The notes under the pieces: model-generated
Database searches by the model: none
What the model was told of the DNA's origin: nothing
Seen by the model: the letters and a program-made list of their open reading frames with translations, nothing else
Origin: an uncultured Bacilli bacterium
GTDB taxonomy: Bacteria > Bacillota_I > Bacilli_A > RF39 > UBA660
Assembly: GCA_947630415.1 (NCBI GenBank)
Contig: CANRHM010000090.1
Span: 1-5,614, forward strand
Length of the DNA: 5,614 nt
Direction: 5' to 3'
Position numbers and translations under genes: made by a program
Shown: one piece after another, positions 1 through 5,614 of the stretch
How positions within the stretch are numbered: position 1 is the stretch's first letter
Layout: the number at the start of each line of letters is the position of its first letter

Positions 1-135
1 TGCAGTTAAATCGAACACTCTATCACCACCAGCATTAACATTATACCGAATAACCTCATAAAATGCAAGAACTAGTTCTTTTTTAAATAATGTTTCTTTA
101 AGGCTAAAACATAAGGTGTTTGAAGAGACTCTACT
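1..135 (-). other. Out-of-frame C-terminal continuation of the gene at 72-917 (-1 frame), running off the window
   Basis: On the minus strand the frame one base behind the 281-residue gene is open from 135 to position 1 (45 codons). It contains no ATG or TTG, and its only GTG is six codons from the edge, so it cannot easily be an independent gene start. Entered by a -1 shift at A AAA AAG (84 to 78), translation would continue as ELVLAFYEVIRYN and then NVNAGGDRVFDLTA up to the edge. The upstream paralogue ends HHFEGMQNQDVAFYKIKK; with a one-residue gap its HHF...AFY pattern matches KHY...AFY of the joined product. This supports the shifted frame as the ancestral continuation. Whether it is translated cannot be told from sequence; a lost A in the homopolymer (natural or a sequencing error) explains it equally well. 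Confidence 0.55.
67..84 (-). promoter_or_regulatory. Candidate -1 frameshift heptamer A AAA AAG overlapping a 14-base perfect palindrome
   Basis: Reading the minus strand, the end of the gene is TTA AAA AAG AAC TAG. Bases 84-78 form the heptamer A AAA AAG in the correct phase for a -1 slip, identical to the slippery site in E. coli dnaX. Bases 80-67 form the perfect palindrome AAGAACTAGTTCTT, with the TAG stop codon in its centre. Further downstream, GCATT (66-62) can pair with AATGC (36-32), enclosing a small TTAT/ATAA stem (53-50 with 44-41). These structures are weak, with an 11-base spacer that is slightly longer than usual, so programmed frameshifting is possible but not established. Confidence 0.35.
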
Positions 136-917
136 TTATCATGACAAAATACTTCGACATTGGAAGAAAGTTTATCATTTTTTATTTCGTGATGGGATAA
201 AGTATTCCAAATATCCGGATGATACAGTCTATTAAAATCTTCCTTCGATAAAACTAAATTATGAGCAATATCGATGATGACATCTTCTACTTCGACCCAC
301 GAATGAAGGATTTTTCCTTCTAGTAATTTTATGATTCCAGTTACTAATGTAGCATCCATCTTACTTACTAAATAAAAAGATAATTCATGACAATGATAAC
401 ATCCCTCTGAAAAGCGATGATGAGCTAAAATGTCACATAGATAAGGATCATTTTTTACATAAGTATCTGAAGCTTGCCTAAAAGAAACCTCTCCAAGGGA
501 GGTAGATAAATGAATATAAGGCTCTTTGGTTTCAATTTGGCTAATCGTATTTCGGTAAAGAAAACTATTTTTGGTAAAGTAACTTTTTCCCAGATAAAAA
601 GGAAAAGGATTATGATAATTCGAATGTAGTTGCATATAGTCGATAATGACTTTCTCCGGTTCCATTCGTTCTTCTAAAAAACGTGCATAGTATTCTTGTA
701 CTCCTAATTCAAAAAAAATACTGTATAAGTCTTCCATACATGCAATACCATGTCTCTTTTTTTGATACCACCATTCAGGACTAGCATAACCTAGAACATC
801 ACTATTTTTATCACTAAAAAAAGCTTTGATCCGATGCAAGTAGGCATCCGTTGAAGATACAAAGGAAGCATCCATTCCCATTTCTACATCATCTACTATA
901 TAAGTGTAATCTTGCAT
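72..917 (-). CDS. Conserved hypothetical protein with Cys-His-Asp constellation; second gene of a paralogous pair
   Basis: I do not recognise this 281-residue protein by name. It is a clear paralogue of the upstream gene (937-1800): residues 148-241 align without gaps to residues 143-236 of that protein, with about 45 of 94 identical by hand count. Conserved in both are QASD, HHR, CHELS, LHSWVE, IDIAHNLVL and IWNTLS. Cys176, His205 and Asp216 have the same spacing in both copies (29 and 11 residues) and resemble the Cys-His-Asp triad of transglutaminase-like or papain-like cysteine enzymes; this is inference from pattern only. There is no signal peptide or membrane segment, so it is probably cytoplasmic. 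The start is an ATG preceded by AGAAGGA (924-930) at 6 bases. It follows its paralogue by 19 bases and is probably co-transcribed. Its C-terminus looks prematurely ended: the stop TAG follows an A AAA AAG tract, and the -1 frame continues plausibly to the window edge. Confidence 0.85.
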   Translation of the reverse strand: MQDYTYIVDDVEMGMDASFVSSTDAYLHRIKAFFSDKNSDVLGYASPEWWYQKKRHGIACMEDLYSIFFELGVQEYYARFLEERMEPEKVIIDYMQLHSNYHNPFPFYLGKSYFTKNSFLYRNTISQIETKEPYIHLSTSLGEVSFRQASDTYVKNDPYLCDILAHHRFSEGCYHCHELSFYLVSKMDATLVTGIIKLLEGKILHSWVEVEDVIIDIAHNLVLSKEDFNRLYHPDIWNTLSHHEIKNDKLSSNVEVFCHDKVESLQTPYVLALKKHYLKKN

Positions 918-936
918 CTTTTTTCCTTCTTTCTTT

Positions 937-1800
937 TTATTTCTTTATTTTATAGAACGCTACATCTTGGTTTTGCATACCTTCAAAATGATGTAAGAAA
1001 GCAAGTGCCACAAGTGACATATAACTTACCTTTTCACCTTTATAGTTAGCATAGGTAATAGGTCCAATTTGATAGGCTTCCATTTCTTCAAAACTTAAAG
1101 TATTCCAAATCTCCGGTTCACAAATTTTCGAAAAATCCTTCTTTTTAAGCACTAAATTGTGAGCAATATCGATAGCAAATTCATGATATTCTACCCATGA
1201 ATGTAAATAACGATAACCAAGACTTGTAAGAAGCCCTGTTTTAGCGGTTGCTCCTAATATACGGGTAAGATCATAAGATAATTCGTGACAACGAAAACTT
1301 CCATTCACAGTACGATGATGAAAAAGAAGTTCCCTCATTCTTTCATTATCCTCTAAAAAGCGATCACTGGCTTGATAATAAGTAATTGGTCCCATACTAG
1401 TATCTAATCTAATTCCATATTTAGTTTTCCGAAAATTTTTAATATGATCTCCATAAAGAAACAAATTATGATTTAAATAGGAAGATAATTTTGTATCTTC
1501 TTCAATCATGGTATGGTCGATTAAAAATTCATTGAGGATGTAGTTTGGATGAAGCAAATTCACTAATTTTTGATAAGCTTCTTGATCCAAGTATTTTGTA
1601 ACCAAGTGATTTATTTTACTTAATCGATCAAGATAGGTAAGCTTTTTTTGATCTTGTGCTAATTCTAAACGTACTTCTTCCGTCAAACCCTTCTGTTGGT
1701 CAATTAAAGAAGAAAGCAAAGAAAAAAGATGAGCATTTTGTTCCTGTGCTGACGCTAATTCTAAATCATCTACTTTTTGTTCGTAAATAGCAAAATCCAT
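937..1800 (-). CDS. Conserved hypothetical protein with Cys-His-Asp constellation; first gene of the paralogous pair
   Basis: This 287-residue protein is not recognised by name. The N-terminal 90 residues look mostly helical and charged, with no signal peptide or membrane span, and differ from those of its neighbour. The C-terminal half (from about residue 111) is shared with the gene at 72-917. Candidate catalytic residues are Cys171 (in CHELS), His200 (in LHSWVE) and Asp211 (in IDIAHN). The order and spacing recall transglutaminase-like peptidases, including the McjB-type leader peptidases of lasso peptides, whose core also has a Cys followed some 30 residues later by a His-x-Trp-x-Glu-like motif; this is a weak resemblance, not an assignment. 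The ATG start follows AGAGGGG (1811-1817), and a promoter lies just upstream, so this is probably the first gene of a two-gene transcript. It is divergent from tmcAL. The complete C-terminus (AFYKIKK then TAA) is a useful reference for the truncated neighbour. Confidence 0.88.
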   Translation of the reverse strand: MDFAIYEQKVDDLELASAQEQNAHLFSLLSSLIDQQKGLTEEVRLELAQDQKKLTYLDRLSKINHLVTKYLDQEAYQKLVNLLHPNYILNEFLIDHTMIEEDTKLSSYLNHNLFLYGDHIKNFRKTKYGIRLDTSMGPITYYQASDRFLEDNERMRELLFHHRTVNGSFRCHELSYDLTRILGATAKTGLLTSLGYRYLHSWVEYHEFAIDIAHNLVLKKKDFSKICEPEIWNTLSFEEMEAYQIGPITYANYKGEKVSYMSLVALAFLHHFEGMQNQDVAFYKIKK

Positions 1801-1831
1801 TTCTTTTCTTCCCCTCTTTTACTAGCGTCCT

Positions 1832-1860
1832 ATTTTATCATATAGAGTCTTTCTTGTCAA
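1832..1860 (-). promoter_or_regulatory. Sigma-A-type promoter for the paralogous gene pair
   Basis: On the minus strand there is a consensus -35 box TTGACA (1860-1855), a 17-base spacer ending in TGA, and a -10 box TAAAAT (1837-1832). The TG one base before the -10 box makes it an extended -10 as well. Transcription would begin near 1825, leaving a leader of about 25 bases that holds the AGAGGGG ribosome site (1817-1811). This is the best promoter match in the window. The call rests on visual match to the vegetative sigma factor consensus. Confidence 0.75.
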
Positions 1861-1871
1861 ATAATCTACCG

Positions 1872-1899
1872 GTTATCAAAGGTTTTATGATATGATAAC
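1872..1899. repeat. Inverted repeat GTTATCA-N14-TGATAAC in the divergent promoter region
   Basis: Perfect 7-base arms lie at 1872-1878 and 1893-1899, their starts 21 bases apart, which is two helical turns. The right arm overlaps the proposed -10 box of tmcAL, and the left arm lies just upstream of the -35 box of the opposite promoter. This geometry would suit a dimeric repressor, but AT-rich arms of this length also occur by chance. Confidence 0.35.
1888..1896 (+). promoter_or_regulatory. Possible extended -10 promoter for tmcAL
   Basis: The sequence TGATATGAT is an extended -10 element (TG, one base, TATGAT). A second TATGAT overlaps it at 1886-1891. No good -35 box lies 16-18 bases upstream. 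Transcription would start near 1898-1903, giving a very short leader that still includes the ribosome site. Some promoter is needed here because tmcAL is divergent from its left neighbour. Confidence 0.4.
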
Positions 1900-1902
1900 G
1901 CT

Positions 1903-1908
1903 AGGTGA
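1903..1908 (+). promoter_or_regulatory. Ribosome binding site that fixes the GTG start of tmcAL
   Basis: AGGTGA lies 6 bases before the GTG at 1915. The nearby ATG at 1913 is followed directly by TGA, and the ATG at 1908 opens only a four-residue frame, so GTG is the only start that gives the conserved N-terminus VGIIAEYNPFHKGH. Confidence 0.8.
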
Positions 1909-1914
1909 TGAAAT

Positions 1915-3066
1915 GTGATTAAAGTAGGTATCATTGCAGAATACAATCCTTTTCATAAAGGGCATCTATATCATATCCATAAAATTAAAGAACGTTTTCC
2001 GGATAGTCTTTTAGTTTTAGTCTTATCTTCTTGTTTTACAGAACGAGGTATTCCAAGTATCTTAAATAAATGGGATAAAACCAAAATAGCCCTTCATTAT
2101 GGTGTTGATCTAGTGGTGGAACTTCCCTTTCCTTTTGCTACTCAAAGTGCCGATATCTTCGCCAAAGGCGCAATTTCCATCCTAAAGGAATTAAAAGTAG
2201 ATTATTTAGTCTTTGGAAGTGAGTCCAATGATATTGAAATGCTTACCAAACTAGCCCAAATTCAATTAGAAGAAAAATATCAAGAGGAAATCAAACAAGA
2301 AATCAAAAAAGGAATCAATTATCCCACCGCCTTATCTAAAGCCTTAAAAAAATTAGGTCATCAGGAAGTAAATCTTCCTAATGATATTCTTGGAATTAGT
2401 TATATTCGTGAAATTATCAAACAAAAAGCAGGTATTACTCCTCTTTCCATTCAAAGAACAAACGAATATCATAGTGAAGAATTAAAAGAAGAAATAGCAA
2501 GTGCCACCAGTATTAGACATGCCCTTAATAAGAAACAAGATATTAAAGCCTATGTCCCCTCTTTCACCTATCCCTATTTAAAAGGATTTCTTCCTACGAT
2601 GGAAGATTATTTTCCTTATTTAAAATATCAAATTTATACCAACAAGGACCACTTAGAAAACTTTCAAACGGTCGATGAAGGAATTGATAAACGTATTTTA
2701 AAATACATTGATGAAGTAGATAGTTACTCTGATTTAGTCCAAAAAATAAAAACTAAAAGATATACTTACAACCGCATTAACCGCATGTTTGTTCATATTC
2801 TATGTCATTTCACCAAAGAAGAAGCAATGTCCATGAAAGAAATTACCTATCTTCGAATTCTTGGTTTTAGTGTAAAGGGAAGAAAATATCTTCACGAAAT
2901 CAAAAAAGAGCAAACCATTCCTATCATTACCCGCTTAAAAGATATAAAAGATGCTATGTTAGAAAAAGAACAACAAGTAACTAAAATCTATGCTTTAGCA
3001 TTTCCCTTAGAAGATCAAAAAAAATTAATCGAAAAAGAGTACCAGACTCCGCCGATTAATTCTTGA
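1915..3066 (+). CDS. tmcAL: tRNA(Met) cytidine acetate ligase (TmcAL, YlbM family)
   Basis: The enzyme makes N4-acetylcytidine at the wobble position (C34) of elongator tRNA-Met, using acetate and ATP by way of an acetyl-adenylate; this is family knowledge from B. subtilis TmcAL. In this 383-residue protein the nucleotidyltransferase signature is EYNPFHKGH (residues 9-17, with His14 and His17 of the HxGH motif). Further family marks are the FGSES segment (100-104), PNDILGISYIRE (155-166), the SATSIR motif (196-201), the basic stretch KTKRYTYNRINRMF (279-292) and YLRILGF (312-318). The length is a little under the roughly 400-415 usual in Bacilli, with no obvious missing motif. It is cytoplasmic. 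It starts with GTG after a good ribosome site. It is a single-gene unit, divergent from the hypothetical pair and convergent with mutM; its last 19 codons lie within a bidirectional terminator. Confidence 0.95.
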   Translation: MIKVGIIAEYNPFHKGHLYHIHKIKERFPDSLLVLVLSSCFTERGIPSILNKWDKTKIALHYGVDLVVELPFPFATQSADIFAKGAISILKELKVDYLVFGSESNDIEMLTKLAQIQLEEKYQEEIKQEIKKGINYPTALSKALKKLGHQEVNLPNDILGISYIREIIKQKAGITPLSIQRTNEYHSEELKEEIASATSIRHALNKKQDIKAYVPSFTYPYLKGFLPTMEDYFPYLKYQIYTNKDHLENFQTVDEGIDKRILKYIDEVDSYSDLVQKIKTKRYTYNRINRMFVHILCHFTKEEAMSMKEITYLRILGFSVKGRKYLHEIKKEQTIPIITRLKDIKDAMLEKEQQVTKIYALAFPLEDQKKLIEKEYQTPPINS

Positions 3067-3070
3067 TCTT
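3011..3070. terminator. Bidirectional intrinsic terminator shared by tmcAL and polA-mutM
   Basis: A nested inverted repeat spans the junction of the convergent genes. The outer arms are AAGATCAA (3011-3018) and TTGATCTT (3063-3070); the inner arms are AATTAATCG (3023-3031) and CGATTAATT (3053-3061); a small GAGT/ACTC stem (3037-3040 with 3046-3049) caps it. On the plus strand the outer stem runs into TTTTTT (3069-3074). On the minus strand the inner stem is followed by a T run (3024-3017). Most of it lies inside tmcAL, and the tmcAL stop codon (3064-3066) is part of the outer arm. The stems are AT-rich, so strength is uncertain. Confidence 0.7.
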
Positions 3071-3073
3071 TTT

Positions 3074-3889
3074 TCATTTTTGACAAACGGGACAATAGTA
3101 AGTACCACGGCCCCCAACTACAATCTTTTTTACTTTACCATGACAATTGGGACATTCTTTTTTACCATGCACCAGTAATTCGTTTTGAAAAAGTCCATGA
3201 ACTCCTTCTTCAGAAGTAAAACTACGAATCGTGGTACCACCTAAAGCAATCGCATGATCCAAGACTTCTTTCGTATTGTAGATGATATCCTCACATTTCT
3301 TTTTAGAAATTTTATTGGCTTTTTTTAATGGACTAATACCACTTAAAAATAAGATTTCATCGTCGTAAATATTCCCAATTCCTGCAATAATCGATTGATC
3401 GAGCAAGACACTTTTAATAGGAAGGGTCTTTTTTCGTAATTTATCATATAAATAACTACTCGATAGATTTTGGTCGTCATACTCTAAACCTAAAAGCGAT
3501 AACGGTTTAGAACGATAGGCATAGGCTTTAGGAAGTAAATACATTTTCCCAAATTTCCGGACATCGTGGAATCGCCACTCCATATCGTTATCTAAAGTAA
3601 AGACGACATGTTCGTGTTTATTCCGGATCGTTCCTACTTCACGGAAGAAGAATTTCCCTTCCATTCGTAAATGAATAAGCAAAACATCCTTGGATAACGT
3701 AATAACAAGCCACTTCCCTCTTGTTGAAATATCCATAATCATTTGGTCAATAATCTCTTTTTTAAATTCATAGACACTAGGAGAAGCAATCACATTATCC
3801 CAATAGACATCCACTTTTTTAATTTGTCTATTTACTAACTTTGGTTTTAGGCATTTGGCAACCGTGACCACTTCAGGTTTTTCTGGCAT
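3074..3889 (-). CDS. mutM: Formamidopyrimidine-DNA glycosylase (Fpg/MutM)
   Basis: This bifunctional glycosylase/AP lyase removes 8-oxoguanine and ring-opened purines from DNA in base excision repair. At 271 residues it is full length. Pro2 and Glu3 are the catalytic residues (Pro2 becomes the N-terminal nucleophile after Met removal). Lys59 in RGKW is the conserved beta-hairpin lysine, HLRMEGKF (74-81) carries the conserved intercalating Met, and DVRKFG (109-114) the partner Arg and Phe. AGIGNIYDDEIL (169-180) is the helix-two-turn-helix signature with Asn173. The zinc finger has Cys246, Cys249, Cys266 and Cys269 with Arg261 between. The N-terminal block reads MPEKPEVVT where most family members have MPELPEVET; two otherwise well-kept positions differ. 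The start ATG is fixed by the need for Pro at position 2 and by its ribosome site. It lies 12 bases after polA, in the same order as in Bacillus, and is surely co-transcribed. The stop is TGA, right after the zinc finger as usual. Confidence 0.96.
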   Translation of the reverse strand: MPEKPEVVTVAKCLKPKLVNRQIKKVDVYWDNVIASPSVYEFKKEIIDQMIMDISTRGKWLVITLSKDVLLIHLRMEGKFFFREVGTIRNKHEHVVFTLDNDMEWRFHDVRKFGKMYLLPKAYAYRSKPLSLLGLEYDDQNLSSSYLYDKLRKKTLPIKSVLLDQSIIAGIGNIYDDEILFLSGISPLKKANKISKKKCEDIIYNTKEVLDHAIALGGTTIRSFTSEEGVHGLFQNELLVHGKKECPNCHGKVKKIVVGGRGTYYCPVCQK

Positions 3890-3896
3890 GTTAATT

Positions 3897-3903
3897 CCCC
3901 CTT
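3897..3903 (-). promoter_or_regulatory. Ribosome binding site of mutM overlapping the polA stop codon
   Basis: On the minus strand AAGGGGG lies 7 bases before the mutM ATG, and its two A residues belong to the TAA stop of polA (3904-3902). Ribosomes ending polA are therefore placed at the mutM start, which suggests translational coupling. Confidence 0.75.
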
Positions 3904-5614
3904 ACTTCGCTTCGTACCAATTATCACCCGTTTCAATATCCACTTTTAAAGGCACATCTAATTGATACGTATTTTCCATTAAATCTTTGACAATCTTTCG
4001 TACTTCTTGTTCTTCTTCCTTACGCACTTCAAAGACTAATTCATCATGTACTTGTAACAACATTTTACTCTTTAATCCTTTTTCATTAAAGGCTTGATAA
4101 ATCTCAATCATCGCTTTCTTTAAAATATCGGCAGCACTTCCTTGAACCGGTGTATTTAAGGCCATTCGTTCTCCTTGACTTCGAATCATGTAGTTCTTAT
4201 TGCTCAATTCTTCAATCGTACGTTTACGATTCATAATCGTTTTAACATAGCCCAGTTTATGCGCTTTTTCAATCACTTCATTCATATATTCCCTGATACC
4301 AGGATAGGTATTTAGATAGTCGTTAATAAAATTCTTGGCACTTGCAATATCGATGCCTAAGTCTTCACTCAACCCAAAACTACTAATACCGTATAAAATT
4401 CCAAAGTTAACAGCTTTAGCACTTCTTCGCATATCCTTGGTCACTTCTTCTTCCTTGACATGGAAAATATCCATGGCCGTCTTCATATGAATATCTTTTC
4501 CTTCTTGGAAGGCTTCAATAAGGTTCGAAGCATGCGCCATATGAGCAAACATACGAAGTTCAATTTGTGAGTAATCGCTTGATAATAGAATACAACCAGG
4601 AGATGGAATAAAGGCTTTTCGAATGAGCTTTCCATATTCGAGTCTTACCGGTATATTTTGAAGATTTGGACTAATCGACGACAAACGTCCTGTTCTAGTA
4701 AGCGTCTGAGTATAAATCGTATGAATTCTTCCATCTGGATGAATTTCATTAATTAGTCCAATCGCATATGTTGTATATAGTTTTGAAAAAGTTCGATATT
4801 CTAAGACTTTTTCAACAATGGGATAATCGGGTGCTAACTTATCTAAAATCTCTTTATTCGTTAAATATCGCTCGTTTTCTTTAATGCGTTTTGGATAAGG
4901 AATGGCTAGTTTATCAAAAAGCACTTCTCCTAATTGTTTAGGGCTCATCAAATTAAATCGTACATCGGCCAAGCGATAGATTTCTTCCCCTATCTCATCC
5001 ATCTTTGCTTTTAATTCTAAACTCATCGATTGTAAATAATCTTGATCCACTAAAATACCTGTGTATTCCATATCGGCTAAAACTGGAATTAAAGGCATTT
5101 CAATCTTTTCAAATAAGGTATATGCTTCTTCCTCTTTTAACTCTTGCTCTAAACGTTCTTTGGTTTCAAAAATAAATTTTGCTTTTCGTACAGCTAGATC
5201 GGCAATCACTTCTTGAGCTGGTTCTTTCAAGCGGCTATTGACATTGCTGGTACCAAATACTTTTTCATAAAATGGAATGTTGTAACGCATTTGATTGGCA
5301 AGATAAGCAATATCATCTTTAATATTTTTATTGAGTAAGTAGGATGCGACCATGGTATCAAAAGTAACATTCTTAATTTTATAATCTTCGTACAAAAATG
5401 GAACCAATACCTTTTTTAAATCATATGTATATTTGACTATCTCCGTATCAAAAAAAGAAGGATTTTCTTTTAAAATAGAAAAAGGAATGAAGCAAGCAAC
5501 TTCTTCATTATAGATACCAATACCTAGTTTTTTATCGCGATGATAATTGTTTCCTAGAATTTCTAAATAGAAAGCAAAAGGATGATCTAGTTTCAACGAA
5601 GCTAGTTTTTCTTT
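3902..5614 (-). CDS. polA: DNA polymerase I, C-terminal 570 residues (5' end outside window)
   Basis: This polymerase fills gaps in base excision repair and replaces RNA primers. Only the exonuclease-like and polymerase domains are visible; the frame stays open through the right edge (K-E-K-L-A-S before the TTG at 5596), so that TTG is internal and the true start, with any 5' nuclease domain, lies beyond the window. Numbering from the first visible codon: residues 13-170 correspond to the 3'-5' exonuclease domain, but its first motif reads FAFYLE where active enzymes have FAFDTE. The polymerase domain is intact: RTGRLSS (307-313), PNLQNIP (316-322), motif A DYSQIELR (Asp347), motif B RRSAKAVNFGILYG (Arg397, Lys400, Phe404, Tyr408), QGSAAD (491-496), and motif C QVHDELVFEV (His523, Asp524). 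The proofreading site is probably dead, as in Bacillus polymerase I. It is the upstream partner of mutM in an operon whose promoter is not in view. Confidence 0.96.
   Translation of the reverse strand, partial: KEKLASLKLDHPFAFYLEILGNNYHRDKKLGIGIYNEEVACFIPFSILKENPSFFDTEIVKYTYDLKKVLVPFLYEDYKIKNVTFDTMVASYLLNKNIKDDIAYLANQMRYNIPFYEKVFGTSNVNSRLKEPAQEVIADLAVRKAKFIFETKERLEQELKEEEAYTLFEKIEMPLIPVLADMEYTGILVDQDYLQSMSLELKAKMDEIGEEIYRLADVRFNLMSPKQLGEVLFDKLAIPYPKRIKENERYLTNKEILDKLAPDYPIVEKVLEYRTFSKLYTTYAIGLINEIHPDGRIHTIYTQTLTRTGRLSSISPNLQNIPVRLEYGKLIRKAFIPSPGCILLSSDYSQIELRMFAHMAHASNLIEAFQEGKDIHMKTAMDIFHVKEEEVTKDMRRSAKAVNFGILYGISSFGLSEDLGIDIASAKNFINDYLNTYPGIREYMNEVIEKAHKLGYVKTIMNRKRTIEELSNKNYMIRSQGERMALNTPVQGSAADILKKAMIEIYQAFNEKGLKSKMLLQVHDELVFEVRKEEEQEVRKIVKDLMENTYQLDVPLKVDIETGDNWYEAK

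Noticed and set aside
6..59. A 17-codon minus-strand frame starting at ATG (59-57), rich in hydrophobic residues
   Set aside because: It is very short and has no ribosome site. The overlapping -1 frame continuation explains this stretch better.
1..60. A tRNA-like GTTCGATT T-loop motif on the minus strand near the left edge
   Set aside because: The flanking bases do not form a T stem, and no anticodon arm or acceptor stem could be built.
67..84. Plus-strand terminator made by the AAGAA/TTCTT stem followed by T residues
   Set aside because: The stem is only five AT-rich pairs, and no plus-strand gene precedes it.
72..1800. Lasso-peptide or other RiPP maturation cluster, based on the McjB-like Cys...His-x-Trp pattern
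   Set aside because: No precursor peptide, cyclase, recognition protein or transporter is seen in the window; the resemblance is confined to a short motif that many transglutaminase-like folds share.
3064..3076. Possible Mycoplasma-type code with TGA read as tryptophan
   Set aside because: TGA ends mutM directly after its zinc finger and ends tmcAL near its expected length, while TGG is used for conserved tryptophans, so the standard bacterial code holds.
5594..5596. TTG as the start codon of the polymerase gene
   Set aside because: The frame stays open upstream to the window edge, no ribosome site precedes this TTG, and the resulting protein would begin inside the exonuclease-like domain. 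It is an internal Leu codon of a gene cut by the window.

Overview
The window is AT-rich and tightly packed. It looks like chromosomal core DNA from a low-GC member of the Bacillota, most likely of the Bacilli (Erysipelotrichia- or RF39-like, a guess from style only). Reasons: strong purine-rich ribosome sites, a polA-mutM gene pair as in Bacillus, a TmcAL-type tRNA-modifying enzyme typical of Bacilli, and a DNA polymerase I whose proofreading site is degenerate, as in Bacillus polymerases. TGG encodes tryptophan and TGA ends at least two genes at their natural ends, so the code is standard (not the Mycoplasma code).

Layout from left to right. Positions 1-1800 hold two tandem minus-strand paralogues of unknown function, read from 1800 leftwards, with a good promoter at 1832-1860. 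Both carry a conserved Cys...His...Asp constellation that suggests a transglutaminase/papain-like fold. The second gene of the pair stops at 72, but its coding continues in the -1 frame to the edge of the window, through the sequence A AAA AAG, the same heptamer that drives frameshifting in E. coli dnaX. The out-of-frame tail resembles the C-terminus of the upstream paralogue, so this is a real frameshift of some kind: a mutation, a sequencing indel or programmed recoding.

Positions 1801-1914 are a short divergent promoter region with an inverted repeat. From there tmcAL (tRNA-Met cytidine acetate ligase) runs rightwards to 3066 from a GTG start. It meets mutM (formamidopyrimidine-DNA glycosylase, minus strand) tail to tail with only 7 bases between them. 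A long imperfect inverted repeat at 3011-3070, lying inside the end of tmcAL, appears to terminate both transcripts. mutM is coupled to polA (DNA polymerase I), which enters from the right edge and lacks its N-terminal part in this window.

Functionally, polA-mutM is a base-excision-repair pair: the glycosylase removes oxidised purines and the polymerase fills the gap. tmcAL serves decoding by elongator tRNA-Met. The paralogous pair is the only part with no obvious role and is the most interesting part of the window. No RNA genes, mobile elements or CRISPR arrays were seen, and no stretch over 300 bases lacks a gene.
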